From the NCBI GenBank assembly GCA_013054445.1, contig JAAMPI010001394.1, forward strand, positions 1-15,021: DNA of 15,021 nucleotides, read 5' to 3'. Every line of letters begins with the position of its first letter. Position 1 is the stretch's first letter. This document shows positions 1-8,981 of the stretch, in pieces. Position numbers and translations under genes: made by a program. This DNA comes from Cudoniella acicularis. Lineage: Eukaryota > Ascomycota > Leotiomycetes > Helotiales > Helotiaceae. The notes below the pieces were generated by a model. The model did no database searches. It was not told the origin of the DNA and was given only the letters and a program-made list of their open reading frames with translations.

Positions 1-482
1 TTCCATCTTACCCAGTGCGTTGGCAAGTCTACGGATCCGGACCTCGTCTCGCGTGGGAATGGGTTACTGTTATAGTTGTTGCCATCATTCTGCTTGTAAT
101 TTTTGCCGGGCTCGTCTTGAAAGCTCGATGGCGAATCGAACCAGGACCTTGGCTTGAAGTGGGCGGTATGATGCTCGCAGCGAATGAATCTCCGCCGATG
201 GAGAGTGTGAAGGGTAGCTATACAGGTCAGCCGAGCAAGGTAGCAGAGCATGGGACTTACTACTTGGGAGAGGTTGGAAAAGGGGGCGTGCAGCTGAGTG
301 ATCGATCGGATGTCGGGGTTGTTTTAAAAAGGGGGAAGAAATATACCAGCGAGGAAGTTAAGATGGAATACGAGAGAGAGGTTGATTGGGGTGTTTTATG
401 GAAATGGACTACTCAAGTTTTCGATCATGTTACTGCTTTCTTTACCCGACTCTTTTCTTCAACGAAAGGCAAGAGCAGATAA
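1..482 (+). CDS. C-terminal end of a fungal membrane protein, probably DUF3433-type (5' part outside window)
   Basis: The frame is open from base 3 to a TAA at 480-482, giving about 159 residues. The first visible codons (PSYP, then VRWQVYGSGPRLAWEW) already read as protein, so the gene enters from the left and no start codon is assigned. One clear membrane segment follows (WVTVIVVAIILLVIFAGLVL, about bases 57-116), then a basic stop-transfer stretch (KARWRIEPG), then a glycine- and methionine-rich stretch (EVGGMMLAANESPPM). The rest is a hydrophilic tail rich in K and E that ends in a basic KGKSR. A tryptophan/glycine-rich lead, one helix and then 'PG.WL.VGGMMLAAN' is the pattern I associate with the C-terminus of large uncharacterised ascomycete membrane proteins (DUF3433). 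That assignment comes from memory of the family and is moderate at best. No function is known. No intron is needed in the visible part. Confidence 0.65.
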   Translation, partial: PSYPVRWQVYGSGPRLAWEWVTVIVVAIILLVIFAGLVLKARWRIEPGPWLEVGGMMLAANESPPMESVKGSYTGQPSKVAEHGTYYLGEVGKGGVQLSDRSDVGVVLKRGKKYTSEEVKMEYEREVDWGVLWKWTTQVFDHVTAFFTRLFSSTKGKSR

Positions 483-1837
483 TTTCGGAAGCTGCATACG
501 CAGCAGTATACCCACAAAACCTTCCATCTGTGAACTGTCTCTCGCGTAAGACAGGAAACCGAGTTCAACAAATGAGCATTTTCCCCTTGCCATTATAAAC
601 TTAGTATCGCTGACCGGGTTTAAGTCTCTCTTCTCTTGTGAGAGTCTGTGGTACTGTGAAAGCTTTCCCTATATTTTCTCGTGGAAATATTCCTCCTTTT
701 GTGAGAAGGACAAGTGACCCGGCAAAGCCATTGTCACCGATATTGCAATTAACTAATTGTCTGTAGCTGCCGGTGGTAAGCTCTGCACCGTATCAACACC
801 TTGACTTCTACCTTACGTGTATATACTCTACATATTTAACGCCATTAGACAGGATGAAATCCAGGGAATTCTCGACATTACCCCTCGAAGCCACCACTGA
901 CTCTCTTTTCTGGAATACCTCAATTTATCTGGTGGTCTTGCTGGAAAAGCTTTCTTCCAGCGTCAACCCTTGAACTAGAACTAGTCCCCATCCCAGCAGC
1001 GGATATTCGAGTTGCACACCTGACTACTTATCACCCCTTCATGTATTATATTCACTCATTCTTTTCCGTTCCACCACGGCGTTTTATCAGCCTTAAATCT
1101 TGAAACACCCATTGCAACTCTAAGGACTGGTAGGAGTTAGAGCAGCTAGTTGACAGCTATTTGCCGTATACGATATCGAGATGCTACAAAAGCCTTGTCC
1201 TACCTCCGTATATGGCATACACCCCCAAACCATATAGGCAGACAGGAAATTTTATCTTATCTGATAGTCTGATCTGATGCCGTGCAGGTTTCTGACTGGT
1301 GGATTTACATACACTGAGGCTTGTGCCATTCATCCATTCATCCTGTGTGCTGTGTGCACTGGACTGTTTCCCCGTGCAGTAGAAGATGTGACGATGGTTG
1401 TGGTACTTTGCTAAAGAATATGAATTCCGAGTTTCGAATCCCGAATCCGACCGGCTCGGCCCGGCTCTGGAATCCGGAATTAATTGCCAGCCCTCGGAAT
1501 GCAAAACTTTGCTCCCCGGAGGTAAATCCACGGCCCAACACCTGCCGCCCAAACTCTGCAGACGCTCCAGGTGCTGTCCCACCTATCTCACAGAGCACCG
1601 CCGTACCAGCCTTGATTTCAGTACCGTACTCGCGTCCTCGCGCGCCTTAGTGCCCACTACTCATGTATTTAGTTAACTTATTCGCCCTGAGGAGATCTAT
1701 AAAAGAGCTCTGCACAAGTATAAAGTGTCTGTTCTACCGGATTCTAGTTGGCGCGTCAGCTCGCCGGTTCGCTGACACTATTAGAGCAGCGGGTATAACA
1801 GGGTTGCTAAGCGAGAAATAGGGGGGCGTATGCTCTG
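483..1837. other. Gene-free stretch, 3' flank of the membrane-protein gene and beyond
   Basis: No open frame here has convincing protein composition. The first couple of hundred bases are presumably the 3' untranslated region of the gene ending at 482. A GC-rich patch at about 1422-1481 holds repeated GAATCC units and a short inverted repeat (AATTCCG at 1423-1429, CGGAATT at 1475-1481). A good TATA box (TATAAAAG, 1698-1705) has no intact gene downstream. On the minus strand, about 780-990 has a coding-like mix of residues, but several stops and no recognisable motif. Confidence 0.6.
1698..1705 (+). promoter_or_regulatory. Orphan TATA box
   Basis: TATAAAAG matches the core promoter consensus. 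It lies 133 bp upstream of the ATG at 1838, which opens only a short broken frame. It may be the promoter of the possible relic at 1838-2075, or chance. No transcription evidence is available. Confidence 0.3.
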
Positions 1838-2075
1838 ATGGCCGGCATGCGCACCTCGCTTACACCTGCAGATGTACTTAACCAGGTATATGTCCCCGAA
1901 AATCACGAGTAAGGGGGCGATGATACTTGTTCCTGACCGAAGAGCATTGCAGATACAAGAGCTCAATCAAGAAGGGAGACGTTACGAGAAAAATGTTGAA
2001 TTGAGAGATCGCCAAAATATTGCAGGAGAATATTTTTGGGATTTCCTTTCCAACGAACAGGGCTTATGGATTTAG
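1838..2075 (+). pseudogene. Possible short protein-coding relic, family unrecognised
   Basis: An ATG at 1838 opens 24 codons (starting MAGMRTSLTPADVLNQVY) ending in TAA at 1910-1912. In another frame, which starts at ATG 1872 and overlaps this one, an open run continues to TAG at 2073-2075. Its second half is rich in E, Q, R and N (for example QELNQEGRRYEKNVELRDRQ, then a WDF motif). That is a composition more like real protein than random translation. The two pieces could be one gene broken by a single-base shift near 1900. Both are short, neither matches a family I know, and chance cannot be excluded. Confidence 0.25.
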
Positions 2076-2230
2076 CGAGTGAAATTTACTGTACACACAC
2101 TCCATACGGTAACAAAAGGATCAAGGATATCCTCTAATTTTCACCCATCCCACTTCACCCCGGGAGATATCCGATCGGCTTTACAGTATCAAGCCCAGCA
2201 CCAACCGGCACAACAGACCTCAGTCAATGT

Positions 2231-2729
2231 TCACTTTGTGTCCGCGACATGCGCATTCAAGTGGGCAGAGTCGTAGTACCCCCTGATAATGTCAATCTTC
2301 CCCTCGCTTGTGAAGTGAATAATGTAGGCATTTTCATGACTCCATGGTTTACCTGGCAATTGCAAATCGAGTCAGCATCAGTACCCGAATGGAAATAAAG
2401 TTTATATCAACATAAATTCAAAACGATATACCGGCTTTGCTCTGGCTGGTGGTTTTCAACTCAACAGCTGCCCATGGAGAATCACCGCCGCCGATGACCC
2501 TGACAACCTCCTATACTACCGGTGACTTCTCCGTGTCAAGTATGTCAAGGATGGGTTTGACATGTTGCGAGTTGAGATTGTCGATTACTTTGATTTCGCC
2601 TGAGAACTCATGGTCATAACCTGCGATCACCAATGTGATGTTGGGGTCTAAGTACTCCTAGAAGGCGGCATGTTGCGACTCTCGGAGTTTGAAGATCTCC
2701 TCGATTTTTGCTGGAGTTGGGAAAGACAT
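2231..2729 (-). pseudogene. SnoaL-like / NTF2-fold small protein, pseudogene with two in-frame stops
   Basis: Read on the minus strand from ATG 2727-2729, the frame gives MSFPTPAKIEEIFKLRESQ, a TAG at 2658-2660, then EYLDPNITLVIAGYDHEFSG. A second TAG lies at 2511-2513, followed by EVVRVIGGGDSPWAAVELK. A 79-bp intron at 2353-2431 (GTATAT donor, CTGAC branch, CCAG acceptor, phase 1) leads to exon 2: GKPWSHENAYIIHFTSEGK, then the YYDSAHL motif and TGA at 2231-2233. The gene would be 139 residues, the usual size of fungal SnoaL-like (NTF2-superfamily) proteins. The order 'EYL...W/V..GH-like turn, GGG..WA.VEL, GKP..NE..  I.RF..GKI..I..YYDSA' is characteristic. Such proteins are small cone-shaped barrels, some acting as cyclases or isomerases; the substrate here cannot be told. 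Exon frames and splice sites are otherwise intact, so the loss looks recent. Confidence 0.85.
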
Positions 2730-4286
2730 GTTTGGAGGGGAATTTCAGGTTGGGTTTCTGGACTTGGTGATGATCTGGTTTTGCGTTCTTCCTGTTGACT
2801 GCTGGATCGTCGAAGAAATAGATGCCTATATAGGTAGGTGGGGAACAAGGATCATATAGTAGTAAAACGCAATCTGTGGTCATTTATGCTCATCTGACCC
2901 TTACGTTTGGGCCATTGGACTTTGTTTTGGGACTTAAAGAGCTGCATGCATGGCGTGTCGCTCGTGCAATGGTTCGTTCTTGAACAGGAATCTAGCGTCA
3001 ATGCATTCTACAAGTTCTACAGAGTTCGTTTTAAAGAATACGCATGTTGTAAAGAGTCGGGCCGTGTTAACGCGTTACTGCGCATGCTCTGCTAGCATTA
3101 ATTCCCCACGCATTAGAAACATCTGGATCTAAGAGTGTCTATATGCATGAAAGATGGTACAGGAGCCAAATATTTGTGTGGAATTGCTGCAAGTAGAAGC
3201 CCTCTGGCCCCTCTCTGAAAATTAGAAGTGCCTCTTCACAGTTCACGCGGGCATACGATTAACCACGTTGTAAGACAAAGTCTTATAATCTTCTGAGAAA
3301 TACTGGGTCACTTGAGGAAGTGGATTGATCGTAAATCAATGAAATCATAGTCTGTCTTTTCTCCACGTATCGAAATCCTTCCCTCCCATAAGCTTGACAA
3401 TCGCGTAATATTAGCAGATGGAATCTGGTACCCGAATTGTCTTTGTGCATAAAAATGTAAAACATTGCAGAAGCCTTTCATACTCGGTCGCTAAAAGGGC
3501 TGGCTCTGATTGTTACAAAAATGTGGCTTCAATAACTAATATCAAGACATGCATGTCTAGAACAGCTGAAATATACCCCGCGGGCTATGATACTTTATCT
3601 CTGGTAGTAGCCACACAAAGTTATTGACAAATCTCAATCCAAACCTAAGGAAAGCGTGTAGAATATTGCATGAGTGATCTAAAGCCTTATTTGCTCCCCG
3701 CTATTGGGTTTCTGGATACTCGACCGCCACGCAAGCATGGCTTGCAGATGAATCGTACGGCGGCTCGGGCCCTTTTCCGTCGTGCACTCTTCTACTGTCG
3801 TGACTTTAGACAGTTTTCTTTTGTCCATTAAATGACGCGTTTCTGTGTCTACAGATCTCAAGTCTTGGAAAATGCTGAAGTAAGTGCTCGAAAGCTCACT
3901 GTTCCTGTGGGCGTTAGAGAAAATGATGCAAAAACAATCTCAGAAATACTGCGAGCGCACAAGTACATCGTTCTCAAATCAAGCTTCTTCTCTAAGGTGC
4001 ATGTTGAGTTGCAATTGATGTCTGCGTAAATGCAGTTAGATTGTGTAATGTTGGGAATGGTGCCCAAGGCTAATATAGTGGTGGCAATTGGGGTGCAATG
4101 CTTAGAAATACAGGGCATTTGCCACTGTATTTATAAGGGTCGGAGAACCCGATGGTTCAACTGTACAGGCCTTGTGGGCTCAGCTGGACAGGGAATATAG
4201 GGCACTTATTTCTGTAGAATCAATGGAATAGCGAAGTTTGAACTGAGAAAAGCCAACATGTGACTCTTGGCATCACCAGTATTTTA
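2730..4286. other. Gene-free stretch between two pseudogenes
   Basis: Both strands were read. Only short frames (60-86 codons) occur, with no motif or consistent composition. On the minus strand, about 3270-3600 has coding-like fragments in shifting frames with several stops. They may be remains of an older dead gene but match no family. A TATTTATAAG element at 4128-4137 may belong to the pseudogene that begins near 4287. Confidence 0.5.
4128..4137 (+). promoter_or_regulatory. TATA-like element upstream of the 4287-5069 pseudogene
   Basis: TATTTATAAG sits 150 bp before the inferred start of the dead gene at 4287. Sequence and placement fit a relic core promoter. Nothing else supports it. Confidence 0.25.
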
Positions 4287-5069
4287 ATGTCAAAATCGTG
4301 CTCAAGCCACAAGAAGATCAACTCTGGCTGGCACCCCTCTTTTTGCCTCAACGAACTCTAATAAACAAGCTATGCCGCGAGGTACCGAGCGGGAGAGACA
4401 TGTCAGTCGAGGCGGCCCGCAGAGTCACACATCGCATACGAGTAACAGCCAGCCAGAGCCTCTGCGTGACGATACTTTAACAAACGATTTCGAGCATGAT
4501 ACCCGCGAGAATGCATCAGAGCAGGGTCGCTAGCCTGAGGAGCCTATAGTGAACCATGACCATCAAAGTATCCAAACAACAACGACTCATCCTTTTATGA
4601 CGCCACAAGAAACGACCTGGTGGGCTATGAGCTTCGAAGAACTATACCAGCATGCAAGGAGCAAGAATTTTGGGAAACAGGACAGGGAAGGGAGAAAATC
4701 TTGCCGAATCCGTATCATCAGGTGGCTCTACGAGAAAGAAGGTATCACGCCTTACGTTGCATCCTCCATCTCAGCCATGGTGAACTGGCTTGCAGCTTGG
4801 GTGTTCTCAAAAGTCCTAGGGAAAAGAAGTGGTGGCTGGGTGATGGTATTGATCTTGTCAGTAGGGCTAAGGCGATAGGGTATTAGGGCCCTTCGAGGAA
4901 GTATGAGGTCATCCAGTGGTTTAAAACAACACCTGAAGACTCCGAACTTGTGGTTACTGAGGTTACGGAACCTACAGTTAACAAAAGTCCTGTGAAGCGT
5001 AAGGCGGAAGGGGCGGCTCAGCACGTTTCGAAGCGCCACGCAAAGGGGTCAAAGAGGCCTCGTGGGTAG
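4287..5069 (+). pseudogene. Decayed gene of unknown family: disordered N-terminus, SAP-like segment, basic nuclear-type tail
   Basis: One protein of about 260 residues can be followed across two frames. From about 4290 (frame of base 4288) come a basic, Ser/Thr-rich stretch (ATRRSTLAGTPLFASTNSNK), an acidic/polar stretch (LRDDTLTNDFEHDTREN) and a TAG at 4531-4533. Then follow TTWWAMSFEELYQHARSKNF and CRIRIIRWLYEKEG, running to about 4816. From there the frame moves by one base: REKKWWLGDGIDLVSRAKA, TAG at 4884-4886, KYEVIQWFKTTPEDSELVV. The end is a lysine/arginine tail (SPVKRKAEG ... SKRPRG) closing at TAG 5067-5069. An ATG at 4287 lies one base out of frame with the N-terminus, beside a run of four A, so the start may also carry an indel. 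The paired helices around WWAMSFEELYQ and IIRWLYEKE resemble a SAP/HeH DNA-binding hairpin, and the tail looks like a nuclear localisation signal. Both readings are inference. I do not recognise the family. Confidence 0.65.
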
Positions 5070-6476
5070 GATTGTACTGACGTTTTCGTGACTACGAACC
5101 ACAGTTGCGTTATACAATCAGCATACCTGCGCTCACAGAACAAGCCGAAATGACAACAGTCCACTGTCTTTGTTTGACGGTTCGCGGTTGCTTCTAGAGG
5201 GGTCACTGTTGAATGAGCATACAATTTCCTGCCCAGATACACGCCGTGCCATAGAAACTGCTCCGAGGCAAACACTGGTCCTATACTAGCACTAAGCTAT
5301 GAAGCCACTGAATGGAATTTGGGGTGCGACGTCTAGAATCCTAGATGGGAGATCTCAACCCTGAGAGCCAGATAAAGCTTTTGGACCTTCGAAATACTGC
5401 TCAAGGATCGGAGGTGTCGACTCTGCTTTTGAGATATGGCCAATACACTTTGAATGCGTCAGTGTATTAAGATAGCCTAATGCTCTTTAGCCTAATGCTC
5501 TTCAGCCTGTGATCATATGTATTGTGCCAGGAAATTCTTCATTTTGAAATAATAATTGTTATTTTTGGTGTTCTGTTTTGGCCCCGCTTTGTTGGCTTTC
5601 AAGACCTTGCTTTGGGGTTGTCAAAACCATGTATGATATCGTTCGGCATACTTTATATTGCGAGTAAATGAGCTACGATAGCCTTTTTGCAAAACCACGG
5701 TAATGAAAATCTTTTCAAATGTGTGGCTTGTTGCTTCACTGTACTCCGTATCCCTTGGATCGTTTCCAAACCTACCTTACGATAAAACTCACAAAAGCTC
5801 AGAGAATAAAGATTGTGCCACCGTGAGACATTATTGTAAAGAGGGGGTTAAAGTTTAATATGATGTTGGAATGTAACTGTTCGGAGACAGAGTAAGATAT
5901 CTACGACATCTTGGGGAACAGTATCTTCATTCGGTATTCGCTCAAAGTGTTTTGTCAAGAGACGAAAACGGTACACATTGCTATTAATTGTCCTTTCTTC
6001 TACTGACACCATCTTTTTACGTTTGTTTCGTTGTAGCGATGTTTTGTAAACGGAGCGCGAATCGAGGGTGGAAAAAGGGGTATCCCCTATTTAAGCGAGA
6101 GCCTGGTTTTCGTTATCAATCAACTCAACGGAGCACTCGCAAAATGCCAACAAGTAAACGAATCATCGTTTTCCACCTTTCTTCATTCTGTCCGGTATTT
6201 CCTTTCCGAGTGCTGAGGAAAGGCGATGGCCAATTCCTGGTATATTGTCTAGAGAAGGTAAAGAACCCACAATAGGGCAGCAACTTAGACACATAAGCAG
6301 TCTTTCTATTAGTCACTCTACCCTCAACTCAAAAATTAACGGTGTAGTCATAGAAACTCAATGATTTGCCACTGTGGGATATTATTGATATTCTTGAACT
6401 GAACAGCCAAGCTGACGCTTAGAAAAGACCCTCTGATCGGGTATTAAAAATTCTCATTACGACTTAGCTTGCACTT
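5070..6476. other. Gene-free stretch with a short tandem repeat
   Basis: No supportable gene. A 41-codon frame on + (ATG 5345 to TAA 5468-5470, starting MGDLNPESQIKLLDLRN) has protein-like composition but no family match. A basic frame from ATG 6039 to 6275 has neither promoter nor motif. The only clear structure is the 15-bp tandem repeat at 5473-5508. The right end is the 3' flank of the esterase pseudogene. Confidence 0.5.
5473..5508. repeat. 15-bp tandem repeat, two full copies plus a partial
   Basis: TAGCCTAATGCTCTT occurs at 5473-5487 and again, identically, at 5488-5502, followed by CAGCCT, which matches the start of the unit with one change. Typical of replication slippage. Confidence 0.9.
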
Positions 6477-8203
6477 TCAGGGACATGCAGCATCAATAAT
6501 AGTATTCGAAACCGCCTGCGTCAAAATGTCGTCCTTGCCAAACTGCAACGCGCTTCCGTTTGCCGAATATTTTGGCCATCCTTTTGCTGTTATCCCCGCC
6601 GCACCATCTTTTGCAAACGCAACCCAGAGATCTTGCATAGTTGCGCTCAGGCGGCTTTCAAACGGTGTACTGGCGCCGCGGAAATCGCCGTGTGTTCCGA
6701 AGAGGAGAGGGAGTTCAGCTAGGGTACCTGAGTTAGAATATATTTCGGAAGGGGTAGGTAATGAAGGTAAAGAGGGGCACTTACAACTGTGATAAGCTCC
6801 CATCCACCACAATGAGGAGACATTAGTGAAATTCCCGGCATACTGGTATCGGAATGTGGGCGCTGTGTTTGCGGTTACGCGGTAATTTGAAACTTTTGCG
6901 GCAGGGCAGGTAAATGTCCCTACTGTGGTGAGGGCGAAAGCTGTGAGGTTTGGATTCGTGGCGTTGTATGTTACGAAGGAAGCACCTTCGTTGGCATTTG
7001 TTCCTAGGATCATGGGCTAATATTTATCAATTGGAGTTCCGAACTTCGATTGCTTGTGACGTGTGTCAGGAAATAGGAGAGCTCAAAAGTCTAGAGTAAT
7101 TCCCTGCAGCAGCCATAGCATAATACTCGGAAGAAGTAAATATCAATTCCCCATCAGCAATCGGCGCAAAGGCAACAGCAGGTTTAGTTCCAGCCACCGT
7201 TCTGTTGAATAAGAAATCTTCGATGTTTTGCACGGGAACAAATTTCATGCACGCTAATTGTTCGGAGGCATCGGTGCTTGTGCATCCCAGTTGGCTTGCT
7301 ATAAATGAGAAGTTGCTTCGCTGGAAATCACTACTGGATATGGTGCTTGCTACTCCAGAGTCGGCGACGAGACTGCTGGCGATGGGATCAGAGCGGTATG
7401 CATAGTTATGAATGTCGACGGAAGCAGCACCAGCTGATTGACCCCGAAGGGCGATTTTGCTCGGGCCACCGTCCGAATGCTGCGATGTTTTCTCGTACCC
7501 ATTCAAGACTTGTGTCAAAGTCAGCACGAGTGCAGAAAAGTGGGGGGAGAGTGATGCATACGCCAGTCTTTGATCCATGATTCCAAGATTCAGCTCAGAT
7601 GGGTCAAGTTCGGCTGAGTTTGGAAACCTGAAAATGTTCAGACGGTAGCTGTCGATTCCTAAGTTTATTGTTATACGAGCAAATCGGGAGGATTACTTAT
7701 TTGATCTGCACTACAATGTGATCTTTCGTCCTCTCAACCTATTTCATTGGCAATTGATACACCGTCTGTATTCCTCCAACATTCAGCCCACCTCTATGAA
7801 TCCACACAAATACCGGCAGAGGCTTCTGCTCGGTACAGTTCGAATCTAATGGAGCGTAAATGTTCAAGTACAAACAGTCCTCACTGAATGGTGGTGTTGA
7901 ATAGTACTGAGGAACAACTTCAGAGTATATAGTGACACTTGTTGCTGTGGTTTGGGAGCAAGTGGCACGCTGGTACGTCGCATCAATATCTGCAGAACAG
8001 TCAAGTCCGGAATTCGCTGGAGGTGCCCATCGTAGATCTCCCACTGGAGGCTACGCGAAAGGAATCCCTTGCCATTGCCGCACGTGGAGGACAGCTGCAT
8101 TGACGAAACCTGTCACGGTTCCTACTGAGGTCTTGATGGATAAGGTGCTAGCTTTCGTCTGAACAAACAGAGTGGCCAGGAAGAAAAGAGTTGATTGAAA
8201 CAT
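6477..8203 (-). pseudogene. Secreted type-B carboxylesterase/lipase, pseudogene with multiple lesions
   Basis: Five exons can be followed on the minus strand: 8203-7701, 7648-7562, 7508-7087, 7016-6785 and 6718-6477 (TGA). Together they make about 494 residues, near the family's usual 500-550. ATG 8201-8203 starts a signal peptide (MFQSTLFFLATLFVQTKA). Family landmarks follow: GIPFA-stop-PPVGDLRWAPP, SEDCLYLNIY, YRLNIF, nucleophile elbow GQSAGA, GTNANEG (acid) and GAYHSSELPLLFG (His). Lesions: TAG at 8051-8053 where the family has E or Q; the oxyanion motif HGGG reads HRGG; TAG at 7739-7741 where 'MKWV' is expected; the donor of the 7649-7700 intron reads AT instead of GT; an extra base near 7472 shifts frame between AAFG and GPSKIAL; and the donor of the 7017-7086 intron reads TT. 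The introns at 7509-7561 and 6719-6784 have normal GT...AG ends. The family hydrolyses carboxylic esters outside the cell or in the secretory pathway. This copy cannot make a working enzyme. Confidence 0.93.
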
Positions 8204-8253
8204 GGCGGTGGCGGCTGAGTGCCGTTTCCATTTTCAAGTATGGGGACGTTTGG

Positions 8254-8262
8254 AAATATAAA
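8254..8262 (-). promoter_or_regulatory. TATA-like element of the esterase pseudogene
   Basis: On the minus strand the sequence TTTATATTT lies about 50-60 bp upstream of the esterase ATG at 8203. Position fits a core promoter; the match is loose. Confidence 0.25.
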
Positions 8263-8821
8263 GTGTCTTGAAATTGGGCCCGGAAGTAAGATGAATACAT
8301 GATTATGCAAACTACATCAGAAAAGGAGAAGAACGTTTATCCGCCCAAAGTAAGTGCTGCCACGGAACAGGCGTTGCCGAGTTGAGTTGAAGTGCTCTTG
8401 CTGCTTGAATCGCTGGCTATATGGTCGAGAACTTGTGGGGCAACCCCTACCCCGCCTTCAAAATGGGATGAACCTACGGAACTCCGTGCTCGTATAAAAC
8501 AAGCGGAGAGAACCTTGCCTCGGACTGACTCCGACTCGCACAGTACAATAAGAGAACTACGGCTCCACGGAGCATTATCTGTAATTGAAGGCTGCAATGC
8601 AAATAAGAGAATAGAGAATCGAAAAAATAATTTTGTTTTGATGCAGACCCTGAATAGTTGAAAGCCGAACCCCTAGCCGGCTATACACGTTGTACCTCTT
8701 CATGAAAAATCCACAACTTTCGAAGCGCCTTTCTAAACTTCTAGAAAGCACCGAAACTCTTTCCAAACCCGGACACCTCCAAATTAAAAATGACATTACG
8801 AAGCAAAGAAAATTTTCCAGA

Positions 8822-8840
8822 TCAGACTTTCAAAGTCTGA
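8822..8840. repeat. Perfect 19-bp palindrome
   Basis: TCAGACTTT, a single central C, then AAAGTCTGA: 9-bp arms with no mismatch. Could be a dimeric protein-binding site or chance; it lies 619 bp upstream of the esterase ATG. Confidence 0.85.
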
Positions 8841-8961
8841 AAGCCCGAAGTGGACATATAGTTCCATACCCCACCCCTCCCCAAACTCACGGTTAAACCC
8901 CTCCTGAGTCAAAGAAACTTGATTTCAACCTGGATCATGACTCGGAATCATCTGCTGTAGC

Positions 8962-8981
8962 ACAAAGCCACAAAGCCACAA
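8962..8981. repeat. 8-bp tandem repeat, two and a half copies
   Basis: ACAAAGCC ACAAAGCC ACAA. A minor slippage-type repeat in the intergenic region. Confidence 0.85.

Noticed and set aside
780..990. Minus-strand coding-like segment
   Set aside because: Several stops occur in every frame, and no stretch longer than about 35 residues looks like protein; no family recognised.
1422..1481. GC-rich patch with GAATCC units and an AATTCCG/CGGAATT inverted repeat, considered as a transposon end or regulator site
   Set aside because: Arms are only 7 bp and 45 bp apart, no target-site duplication or partner repeat was found, and low-complexity drift explains it.
1741..1790. GGTTCGCTGAC considered as a tRNA B box
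   Set aside because: It lacks the GGTTCGAATCC consensus, a matching A box and a cloverleaf. No other tRNA candidate was seen.
3832..4118. Overlapping frames of 65 (+) and 86 (-) codons
   Set aside because: Both strands are open over the same bases, neither has family motifs, and they are within the length expected by chance.
4742..4795. A 54-bp GT...GCAG intron in the 4287-5069 pseudogene that might explain the frame change
   Set aside because: Its length is a multiple of three, so removal does not move the frame; the shift near 4817 remains.
5988..6275. 95-codon plus-strand frame with a hydrophobic start resembling a secretion signal
   Set aside because: The hydrophobic part lies before the first ATG (6039) and would need a TTG start. 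The remainder is basic, has no motif, and no promoter or intron supports it.
2511..8053. UAG read as a sense codon, which would make the three broken genes functional
   Set aside because: CUL4 (9503-9505) and NUP192 (12721-12723) both end in TAG at the family-typical C-terminus. The esterase also has lost splice donors and a frameshift, and the 4287-5069 gene has a frameshift, which recoding would not repair.
8337..8661. Plus- and minus-strand frames of 86-89 codons upstream of the esterase, with TATAAAA at 8494-8500
   Set aside because: No ATG follows the TATA box to open a meaningful frame, the plus-strand frame starts from GTG, and no motif is recognisable.
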